In this document: piece by piece, positions 45,501 through 57,500 of the stretch
Layout of the letters: each line of letters starts with the position of its first letter
How positions within the stretch are numbered: the first letter of the stretch is position 1
Assembly (NCBI GenBank): GCA_017591395.1
Contig: WEDG01006415.1
Location: forward strand, 1-64,000
Reading direction: 5' to 3'
From: Schistocephalus solidus
Taxonomy: Eukaryota; Platyhelminthes; Cestoda; Diphyllobothriidea; Diphyllobothriidae
Length of the DNA stretch: 64,000 nucleotides
Translations under genes and position numbers: made by a program
The notes under the pieces: generated by a model
Databases searched by the model: none
What the model saw: the letters and a program-made list of their open reading frames with translations, nothing else
Told to the model about the DNA's origin: nothing

Positions 45501-48500
45501 AATTTGGAGATAGTTCCTTTTCGTGAGAGGGCACAAAGACTCCAGTCTGAACGATTGAGGTTAGAAGGGAAACTGGACTGGTCACTTCCGACTTATTAAT
45601 CATCAACCGGTCGTACCCCAACCGCCGATATGGCAGGCCTGAGACTCAAGCCAGAGCAGACAGACACTGAATATTGAAGTGAAAGGTCCCGTCACCTGAA
45701 CCGTGGGTTCGTAGCATACAGGCGATGGAAACTCGTGCACTGCTTATCGACACGAAGCCTAGTCAGTTATTAACAAAGCACGTTAAAACCGCCGTTATAA
45801 GTCAACAGCTCCATAGAATGGAAAGGAACGGTCGCACTGACTCACCTGGGTGAAAATGCCGCAAAAGGGTGCATCATTGTCGTCATCATCATCATCAACG
45901 CAACCACCATCAACATCATTCAGTCGGGTGACATCGTCAAGAGTCATGTATTCGGTGCCATTCGCATTGGGAACTTGACCATCCAACCATGGTGGCTAAA
46001 ATAACAAGGCAAAGGACACATAAGACGGGGCGGGGTGACAGATATGTGGAGGAGCAAAGGGACAAAAATGACGGGAAATGCAAACTCAACATGGACAACT
46101 CCAACGGTTCAGAGGGAGTTAGGCAGCAGATGACAATTCGACCAAATAAAGGAAAACTAACTAAATTTCGACATCAAAAGCAGTCCAGTAATAAGACACG
46201 ATCGAGGATTCTCTTTTGTGGAGTAGACGACAAAACAGATTACCCGACATATACCTAGTATTCCCAACACTGTTTATATGAACATATTTTAGCTGTCAGG
46301 AACAACGACAAGAACGCATATACTGTCAGTCTTTTGTGCTTAACCATACAGACACGAAAACAAGACAACTTCAGAGCGGGGTAAAATTCGCAGTTAGGAT
46401 TCCACGCTTCGCACTTCAGTGCACAATTGGAGAGCGGCTGTCGACACCAGGTGTGCGTTCGGGGGCGTTTGTGTGCGCACGAGAGAGCGTCGACCGGTTT
46501 AGTGCAAACCGAGACGGACTGCCCGAGACAGCAAAAAAAACAAGAGCGCGCGTGCGCCATCGCTAACCTATTTTCAGACATCAAAGCTGCTGACATGGGC
46601 AGAACCGTCAAAAGGACATTACATCGAGGGGAGACAACGTGACATCTCCACAGTTGAGTAACATTACTCAGGCTTCAGGCAGTTGATGACATCATTGCGG
46701 AGCGAGGTAGTTAAGTCCGAAAAACAGAATCGGAGTTTGGTGGGGTTTGGCGAGCTGGTTGTCCAATAAGTATTACAATGATTATCCTTGTTTTGCAGGC
46801 TTAAATGGTTGCTAAGTAAGCGCATGACCCTCACTGCTGTGCTTAGGATCTCACTCGATCCCATTCTGTCAGCCCATCAGCTTGCTACTGGCGATAAACG
46901 AACGTTGTGTCATAGAACACAAGCCACAAATTACACAAGTATGTTGCTAAGGGCGCAACAGGCAAGGTGAAAATAGCTGTTTCACGGTTGTTACCGATCA
47001 TCAGTATGCCATATACCTTGTGCAGTGAGGTATATATAGAAGTCAAGTAAGCACTGCACAACGCATATAGCATACTGATGATCCGTAACAACCGTGAAAC
47101 AGCTGTCTGCACCTTGCCTGTTGCAGCCTTAGCAACATAAATGTGTATTATATGGTTGCAGCTGCGATACCGGTGGAAGGAACGCTTACTCCGGCAACCT
47201 TCTGATGCTCATAGGATTAGACGATTTAATGAGCTCGTTCAATGACTAGCCGTTTGGAAGATTGCAAACTGACGGTCGTGTCCTATGGTTGTTTTCTTCC
47301 TAATGGGGCCCTTCGGGTAGCTTTCAGGTACGTGAGGCCCGAGACCGTTCCACACGCGGCGGTGTTATTTCAAAGTTTTACTTCACATCCGTCACTGCAA
47401 GCAAACTCACAGCCAGTTGACTTGACGTCGACGAACCAGTAGCACATGGGAGGGAAATTAGAGTTAATTATACCTGGCACGGATCTAGGCTTCAAGTTCC
47501 ATTACTAAAAGTAAATCAGAGCGCTTTTCAGGCGAGCTAATTAGCAGATGTGATGGTGCTGTCTTGCACAGGACGGAGTCAGAGCGTAACGACGTCTGTC
47601 TAAGTTGCCTTCGTTTTTAACTTCCTAGAAGAAAGATCTGAGACTCATTTCGCTGAAGGCTAATCAGTGTAATGCTATGGGCCAGCATATGCGTCACATG
47701 CTTAAACATAGCTTCAGGCTCATCAGCTGCCGTGTCCACGTTTGCATCCAGTCACCTAGACCCCACCCTACTATAGCAACAGGATGAGCATGAAAACAGG
47801 GTAAGCAATATGCTACTTTACTGCCTGCTTTACTGTAAAAAAATTATGCGCCGGTCACCGTTGTGTTCCAGAACAATACCGAACTTTGTGGACTGGTGCA
47901 GTCGAACTATCTAACTCTTCGACAGAGGAGTGAAGAAGAGAATGTTTCATAAATTTACTGACACTACAATCTATAGTCCAAATGAAACTACATCAGAGAT
48001 CAGAACGTGTTTTGGGAATTGACTGATCATTTTTAGAAATGGAAGTTGTTGAAGGAAGCCCTGTAAGGAAAAGGGTGAAGGCGACTTACAACAGCCTCCT
48101 CTGGAGTCTTCTTCGGGTGGCTGGCTTGCATGACGTCCCGATTGCATAGCTCGTAGAGGTGCTTGCGAGCATCGCAAATTGCGGGCGGTAGAACGTTAAA
48201 TTTTTCACTGGCTAGACGGCGATTCTGTTCCTTAAGCAAAGCTGACTTGGTGCTCTTGGCAGAGAAGCCGGCGAGTTGTTTGGACCAGTCACTGCGAACC
48301 AGAAGGCCACTTCTGCAGGATTACAAAACGTTTTCTTAAGTGCGCACGCGATTTTAAGGCGAAAAGGAATGAATCTGTTAGATAAACTTCTTGTGGCGAT
48401 AGGGTGGATTTCAATAAATAAGAAAGATACAAATAAGCCTCGGCCTGTGCACACCACTTTTTGTAACAGGCCTTACGTATGTGGCCTACATGGGCAAGAC

Positions 48501-51500
48501 AGCTTTTTGATATCTAAAAAAGGACCAAAAACAACAGTGAACCCTTTTGAATGGTGAAGCCTAGTTTACTATATTGGAAAGCATCCCCACCATTATAGGA
48601 AACGGAGTATGAGGTGAACTGTGGAGGCTAAATCTGGCATCATCGTCCACAGGTAATATATTGTCCTTCACAGACCAATTTTTAGATTATAAAATAAGAA
48701 ACTTCGTGCTTGAAGTGGACAATACTAAGCGGTAAACATGTTGAGAAAAAAGTCAAAACACGTGATCAGAACCACATCAGAGCGGTTGAACGTGCACACA
48801 ATCTATTCTGGCAAGGCAAGTACGCTCTGGCAATATGTTCAGTTCAGTTTTATTAAGGGAAATATAGGCGAAGCCTTTGAGTTCCCTATTGATGTCAATG
48901 ACACTGCAAATTAAAAAAGGCTGACATATACTGGACGTTGGACAAAGGGTTATCTCCCCGACACACTGCAGGGCATCAGACAAACAATTATAAAATAATG
49001 TTACTCACAAATAGTGAGTAGTATGTTATATGACGCGAAAATTGTGGGTGGGAAGATGTTTCAGGAAATGTGTTAAGTTCGGGTGTCGTGGTGGTACTTA
49101 TGGCTGTACTGGTCAAACTTCCGCTTAAAAGTGTCAACGGATGGAAACATGATGATTGCCGCAGGCAGAGCATTCCAGGCCTTAATCACTCTGTTGGAGA
49201 AGAAGAACCTTTTTATGTCCAGTCTTGCACCAGTCTCACGTAGTTTAATGGGATGTCCTCGCAAAGTAGTGGTAGTGGCCAGCTCAAAGAAGTCGCTGAT
49301 GCAAGGCAACAATCCTGACCCCGCAGCATGCGAAAGGCTTGTATTAGGTCGCCGCTTAGCTGTCTATAGTCCAGATGAAACAGATCAAGATTAGACAATC
49401 GTGTCTCGTAAGGCAGGCAGCTTTGTCCTTGAACAATCTTGGTTGCACGTCTTTGGACCTTCTCAAGGGTGTTGTGGTCTTTGACAGACCACGGTCTCCA
49501 GGCTTGTATGGCAAATTCCAATTGTGGTAGCATGAACATCCCGAAGACCTTATTAAATCACTCTTTGTCGAACTTTGCAAACGCTCGCCTAATTAGATAC
49601 AAGCTTGACATGGCAGATTTTGCTACTTTTGAGCAATGGAACGATGGCTTCAGTGTGGGCGTGATCCATCATGTTGTCACATATAGGTGAGCTAGGATAC
49701 CAATATGGTTAGTTTCTAAATCGCGCAACTGTGTCTGCAGCTACGACCCATCGGCGAACTCAGTTGAAGACCTTTACATGTACATTGTAAAACGGACAGC
49801 GAGATTTGATAGTAGGCTAACTTTTGTATTATCAAATCAAAGACGTCAATTTAAAAACCTTTGTGAGGTTATCACAATGAGCGCCACCACGCAAGGGCTT
49901 TCAGAGCAATTCAGTTAGTCCCCAAAGAGAAAAGGTAGTAATCAATGCGGATTACACAGTTGTCTACGCTAATCATGTTATTGCTAATTAACGTTCTACT
50001 TAATACAAAGAAAGTAGGTACTTATGCCTTGATTTTCAGGAATACAGAAGAGGATAGAAAAACTTGGGAAAATATTCAGAGATGGTGGCAGCGGTCCGCA
50101 CTCACTTTGCTCTGTTTTCACCAGCAGTCAGCAGGGCATTGGAGTAGTCGATTCTAAGAAGTTTTTTCTTAGCTACCTTCGATCGAGTGCTTCGGCCCAT
50201 TTCGACAACCTCCCCTTCGCCTTCAGGCTGACAGGCAACATCTATTAGGTGAAAGGGGAAACATGGCGATTGAATAATACGAAGTTCATAGTATTAAAAA
50301 AGGAATATATGTCAACGCGCGTTAAGTATTCATGGTAGTCGATAAAGTCAATTCCTCGGATCGGTTAACTTTAAAATAAGTCTGTAATGAAGGTAGACAT
50401 TCGTTCCACGCCCATTATTCTATAAAAACGACTTCCCAGAAAAATAATTATAAGAAAAAATTCAACCACCAGCACGTTTTGGCCCAGATTTTGATTTTAC
50501 AGGTCTTCTGAATTGAACGACTGTTCTGCTACCCCTCATTAACTCTAGCAGTTTGGGGTTTTAACGCTTTTTTGATGGTAGCTTGTTTTATTGGTTGGTT
50601 TAATCCATCCAACCAATTCGAAAACCCCACATTATTCTCTCTGACTTTGTCAGTCTTCTGGCCGCTGTCTCAAGGTGAGCAACCTTGCAGTTTATAATTG
50701 CCCTACTATAGAATACTGTCCATGGAATCTTGAGAATTGGTAGGTTTCGTCCAGTGGTCGATGCTGTTAACTGTATTCTTTTGGAACACGCCGAAGATCG
50801 TTTAAGGTTTTTGCCGTCTGCCGTCGTCTGTCTTCAGGAAGTTTGTTAACTCAGTCGGTTTCACAGACCTCAGAAACTGAACTTTGCGTTTTAATAGCAA
50901 GTCTGATTCTTTAAATCAATGGTTAATGAGGACAGAACGAGTGCACCATCGTGCAATTTTGAAAATGTCTTTTTTCGTGCCGATACCGTTGCCACCCATT
51001 TGGAGAAAAACGTTAGTACCCTTACTTTCGTAAAAGTTCAGACGTCATCTGTGATAATTATAAGTTCGTGTCAAAAATATTGCGAGACATATTCACGTCT
51101 AAAGGAAAAATCTGTTCGAGCACAAGAATAATTTATTATTCTGAACTTTCAAACTTCTGCAGGAGTCCATCATCAAGTGATATGGTAACTGGATAACCTG
51201 TGAGAACTACTAATCCACAGTTACCTTTACTCGATGAAGGATTCCTACGGCCAACATGACGGGCAGTATACTGTCCGGCGTCTTCAAGGCACTTTCCTGC
51301 CCAGCCAGCTCATTAAAACTAAAAATTGGCCTCACCTGATTGACCTATCAAAACACCACATAAAAATCAATTTCATCGGTTATGCGAACTTGATGGAACT
51401 CGGGGTTGTGTAGGCGAGAACGCCAGAAATTTCCAAACAACCAGAAAATCGCGCGACTGCAGGAACGTTACATAAGTCATGGCGTTCGGTTAAACAGACG

Positions 51501-54500
51501 AAACCCTGACGGAACTGTGTGGTGATTTATCCAAGTAGCCACTGAAAACATTAAAGTAGTCTTGTGAGCAATGTGCGGCTATCATTGGTAGTACCGTTAG
51601 GCACGCAGCCAACGAACACAACACAGAAATGCTAGAGAGCGGATGTTTCAAATAACGCGCAATATTTGCTACTTATGTTGAGAGGGTAGTGCGGTATATA
51701 CAGGTATTCGCAACGCTGTAGTCGGCGGTACACGTAGGACACGCGGCGTGTTTGTAGGGCCCGGTTTCATTAAGCGTAAGTAAATTTAAGGTTAGAAGTA
51801 CAGCCAAATTCAGACCATAACCCGAACACTAACCCTACTCCAAGCCTATATTCTGCTCTGCCAAGACCACCCCTAAATGATAGCAAGAGACAAGACGTTC
51901 CAACAAACGATGTAAGTCAAGTTTGCCTGTAAGTTGCGCAAAAAAATTGCATGCATACAAATTTAACATCGAAATTTGCACGGCGCAAAAAGTTAAGGCA
52001 CGCAAACTAAGTTGAAACTCACTGCCAAACTCGTCGAGTCTTCGGCGCTTAGCCTTCTTCCTCCAGTGCTCGGGACCTGCCCAGAGGCCCAGAATGCCGT
52101 CATTGATCTGGCCAAAGTTCTCGAGATGAGTTGATAGCATGGACTTTAGGCTTGAAACAAAAACCTCTCCATCACCGTTAACGGATGACCTAAGGAGAAT
52201 GAGTAAATGACGAAATGTGAACTCTATTTATTTATAATAACAATGTATCCGAAGAAAATCTGCACCTTGCAGGCGACATTGGGGAACGGGAAGTAGATCT
52301 TTTAACAATGGTATATTGCACCCAAAGGATCCGCAGAGGTTTAGGGCAAACCAAGTTTTCAAAATATTCAAAATGAGCTCCCAGGACTGTGATTACCGAC
52401 GCACAAAAAGCCACCAGTGTGCGCATGCTTGGTCTGCCCCTGCGGTACATAAACTGCTATTTTTAAGAGCCGTTCCAATGCCCACTTTTTTGGCGCCCCT
52501 TTCTCAGTGGACAACCGCGACAACTGTGGTATTCAGCAGGCGGCCCGCTAACGCACAGCCGCGCTCACACCTGGGGCTACCACGCGCGGGTCCGCCGGCA
52601 TGTTTTGTCCACCATGTGCCCCTGAAAAAGGATTTTCGGTCGCCTAAATAGTTTGCTTCCCCTACTACCAATCGGAACTATACCTCTGTTATTACGGCTA
52701 ATTTGCACAACCCATTTCTGCCAGTACAAATCTTAGGTTTGGTTGGTAGTGTCAATATCGAGGGTACAGGCAGAAGAACATTACCGACAAATACATGGGA
52801 GACATGAATGCTATTTCTGGCTTATTAGATGTCATCAGTGAACCACAAGCAACCTCGACCGAAATCGGCCAAACAGCGAGCACATGGCTCAAGGGTTAGT
52901 GTTGGGCTTCGAATCAACAGGTCGCAAGTTCGAGTCTAGGGTGGTGCACCACCTGGGGTTGGATATGACTGGCTAATGAGCCATAAATGGCCATTCTAGT
53001 CTCTCTTGTCTTTGTCGGTAATTTTTTTGCCTAGCTGCTGTGAATGCTAGTGGGGCTCGAAAGTGAAACCCAAAGCAGAACGGGACGAGTGAGTCTCGTA
53101 ATCGATCGGCGGACGTCCATTCACCATTGATGAAACACTTTTTCTGAATTCTGACATTATTTCTTCCTGTTGGACAAACTATGACAAAAGACACAGGAAA
53201 AACTATGTTTACAAACAAAAAATACTGCATATAGGTGTGTGGACAGTGAATGTGAAAATTATACGTACTGCTCACTGACAGCTGCAGCCTTTGACGTAGG
53301 CTCGCTTGCGTAGTGGGCGACTTGCTCTTGCTCCTCGACTTTAGTAACCTCCATCGGACCTAAAAGATTTGACGGAAAAGGGGGTTGGGGAGTATGGACT
53401 ACTTTTGGCAGTGGCTAGTCTGTACTAAATCCAAGAGTAAGGTCCAAATAAAGGTGGCGTCAGATACGGCTCGCGACAATCTTGTGCCGGATGGAAATGG
53501 GTTGACCAAACAGTTGCATAATAGCCACAGGCAGTCGATTTACTTGACTTATTGACGCCAATGCCGTATTTCAGTTGATCCAGACGGGTCAGTGACTGTG
53601 AGGGGGAGGAGAACCTGACATGACTACTTCTAGAATTGTTGCCTAAAATCTCTAATAACTGTACTAAATTTGGACAAGTATGCCACAAGAAAACCTTCAA
53701 ATAAATCCCCAGTGCAATTAGTGTTGACAATATTATTTAAAGAGCCCTTCTGCGGCAGAGGCCATGTCAAACGCGCACCTGTATATTGGTGAATTTGTTA
53801 TAAGTATATGATACAATCCTGGAAGCTTCCTAACAGGACCACCTAACGAATAAAGCTGAGTTCTTATGTCCTAAAAGCAAACCCAATGGGGGTGAAATCA
53901 AAAATTTGGTTTCGTGCAATCCACCGTGAACTTCAGGCCGACAGATTTTCGACCTTTAGTATTGCTTCTTCGTTGCATTAGACCGCCACGCAACTACAGT
54001 CAAAAAAGCTGGCTCCACACATATTCGGCACGAGGCCACATTGGCAAACCTCATTCCTACGTGGCATTTAATATTCTTGATCATGGCCACCGTAGCATGG
54101 GGCCGCAGATCAATAGCTGGTATGCTAGCTTCTATGGGCGGCTGGCGTGTAGACGTCCAGTTAGGAGAAACTGTGCAGTTGTGGTAGGTAGCAGCATCTG
54201 TATCGTACAGGTAGTGAATGCTCTTCAAGGCTCTCAGTTGGCACCCAACTCCCATCTGCGGGAAGGAGAGCTGGGCAGCCACGGACTCGCCGGCTGAAAC
54301 GAAAACGGCCGCCTAATTCTGGAAACCTGCGGAGAGCACCGCCTTATCTTCACCAACACCTTCCGACCTCCGACGCAGGAGAAGGAAACCTGGATGCGGC
54401 AGACCGACCGAACGTGTTATTGACGAAGGCGATCTGCGACGTCGATGGCTGGAGGAACCACCGCCTCACCATCTTTAAGATGAGGCTCCGACTGCAACCT

Positions 54501-57500
54501 TGCGAGAAACCGCGAGGTAAGTGAAATGCTCCTCTGTTGAATTTGTTTCCTCAACTCCTCAATTTCAGCAATCAAACATTCTAGCCCCTGGAAGACCTGC
54601 CACTGTAGAATTACAACGGTGCTTACAGCGAAGCACCATCCATTCTACCACCCTGGAAATCCTCGATAGCCCACGCCATCAACATCAGGATTGGTTCGAC
54701 GACAACGCGAGGAAACCCGAAAGCCGGGAAGGATAGGCTGCACAAAGCCTACCTGAACGGCGGAACCGACGCTAGCAATGCAGCCTTTTTCAGATGTCAC
54801 CGCTTACTGAAACAGCGACTTGGGAGATGCAAAAGGCCTGAATGGCTCTCGAGGACGAGAAAATCCAAGGATATTAGGATCGCAACGAAAGTATTGATTT
54901 CTTTGCCTCTATCAAGGTAGTCTACGGATCCACAGCCAAAAGAACAGAGCAGCTGCTCATTTCCGACGGGTTACAAGTTCTCACGGGCAATCCCAAATTG
55001 TTAAACACTGAGTCGGGCACTTCAAAAGTGCCCTTAGTCGATCGTCGACAATATCTGACGTCAAAAAAACAGACTCCCTTGAGGGGAAACTAATGATGAC
55101 CTGAACTTCACACCATCATTCCCAGAACCAATTACAGCCGTGCAACAGCTCTCCAGTGGGGAAGCATTGGGGTACGACGTGATTTGGCTGAAATCTACAA
55201 TGGCACCCAATCGTCGAATTAGATGGGTTGCAAACCCAGACAGTGAACTAGCGTGTGAGAGGGAAGAGAGTTAATTTAATTGTCTCAACACATATTCCTC
55301 ACTTTAAACAATCCTATACGCTTCTAAGCTATCACGGTGAGCTTAAGGTCGTGGCTCGCAAGGGCTAGGTGGGTCTTCTCGGAAGATAAAATTCAGCTAC
55401 AATGGCCTCTACTTAATGTGGCGTCTACGGCACGCCTACTGAGTTGGGATCCGAGCCGTCATTTCCATGTTTCTGGGAAAACCTGGTCGATAGTGCGCGA
55501 ACCAGGCGTGGGTAGCATGCATAGAAGCTTTCTTTAGGCTTGTCAGCCGCTACGCTCGAGCCGCCTCTGGTCTCCCTGATTCTTACGAGTGGGCACATGT
55601 GTGTAGAGGAGGGAATACGGTAGATGTGGTGCAGGCTTACTATAACTAAACTAATTCATACGTGGACCAACGTCCCTGCGTCTATATTGTTGTGGAGCAC
55701 ACAGTGGACGTCGTCAGAATCGACGGTCGAACTATCATCATGACCAGATAAAAGCGGTCAAAATCTTAGTTTTTCGACTCCGTTATCTTTGTAGGAAACA
55801 CATTTTCAGTAAGAATTGCTCGCCGTTAGGTGACAACTTGTGACAGCCCTAGGACAAGGCTGTAGAGCATAATGGAACGTCTGTATTCCATTTTGATATC
55901 CGGTGAGACAGGTGAAAACCACTCTTACGTAACATAAGCTCTACAAGTATCTCCTCCACCCTCGCAACTCGGTCTTCGTTACTGAAGGTCGGTGGGCAAG
56001 CACATAGGCCAGTCACACGATGTACAAGTAGAAAATGGAGCCACTCTTACAGAAGAACAATGTATTAGATGGTCAAAGGCGTAAGCAGAAGACATCTGCG
56101 GCTCACTACATGAAAGCTAACACTCTGAAAAAGATCGCACGACTACTGAGAAGCAAAGATGGAAGGAAAAAAAAAGACAACTCACCGACGTCATCATCAT
56201 CATCGTCAGGTAAGAAAGGCGGAGAGGCCATGGGAGTAGGGGTAACGGAGCCAACCGATGTGTTGTCGCGTGCAAAGATGGGACTTAAAGGAGCAGCATC
56301 GGCCTATAAGACTCAGAGAAGAAAGTCAATTTACTGAAAATCAAGGAGCAAAGCAATAAATGTGAAGAGTGCTCACAATAGTCTGATGTAAAGAAAAACT
56401 TGTACAACCACTAGTCCACAACACTAAAAACATTCGTATCGACGCCAAATTGTCGCCACCTTATGGAGACAATTATTGGTCATCCTGTGAATTTATGCAT
56501 AAAGGTGGCAAAAACGATAATTTCACACAGGGTTATGGAAATATGCCTTTTCGTCACCAAAGAATTCGATCCGTATCATAGACTACTCCCAGATAGTTTC
56601 GGCAGACCAACGAACCCGAAGCGATAGGAACCCCGGAAAGGCGACATCTGTTAGGTGCAGGCCACACAGTGCGTCCACAAGTTGCGACCTGCAGTAAAGG
56701 CTTGCTGCGAAATACGCAAGCACTGGAGCCTCAGGAATAAGTATTCATGGATCATGGTGCGGACGTGCCATAAGCTGTGGCCGCGCACGAATTCAGCTAA
56801 TTGGACAGTTATGAAATTCTGCGAGTTTCCCATGTTGGACTTAAAAAGTCAAATCGGCAAACACGTGTTATCAGTAACTCGTCATCGGGCCGATACAATT
56901 ACAAGGGAAATTAAAATATGAGGTACTGACAGGATTTGAAAGCGTCGAATCGTTAATATTGATCGGTTTAATTGGTTATCTACCGGACACCAGCCAACTT
57001 CTCTAAAGGCCTACGCTAACGAGTGCTTGCAACAGCCTAGGCAGTAGCTATACGGTTAACAAACCCAGCACTGTACAGGCGCTCTCGCTCTTTCACTTCT
57101 CTTGGACATGTGAACCTCAATATGACTTTCGTGTCAAGTTTCATAATTAACAAGGGAAATAATTTTCCAAGAGTTCTTGAGAAAATTTTTGCAGCGTACA
57201 CTGGAAAAGTCACAAAAATATGTACTAATAACGGAGAAACAGAAGGTAATTCATTTGACTCAGTTGTGAAAAGCGCGGCGGCCTCGATGAGATTCGAGCC
57301 CATGCAAAGGGAAAGCTTTAATGCAGCCAACGCCCTAGCCGTGAGTTTAATCACCCTTGGCTCAAGTTAGCCCTCCCGCCTGGGCCTACTGCAATTTATA
57401 GAATCCACAAATTCGGATACGATAAGGTGGTTGCACAAGCAGGATTTCCTAAAGAGTCAATCTACAATTCACCGGATGACTACCAGGCGTAATTAATTAA

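Noticed and set aside
45846..45995. Simple ATC/GAT microsatellite
   Set aside because: It lies inside a phase-0 open exon with proper splice borders and encodes the aspartate run of NCAPH.
53914..54297. 127-codon plus-strand ORF with an antisense ORF of 108 codons
   Set aside because: Only its last ~30 codons match the LINE endonuclease domain; the rest has no similarity and the two strands cannot both be coding.
56035..56337. 100-codon plus-strand ORF with a serine run
   Set aside because: Antisense shadow of the NCAPH acidic exon; the serine run is the complement of the aspartate codons.
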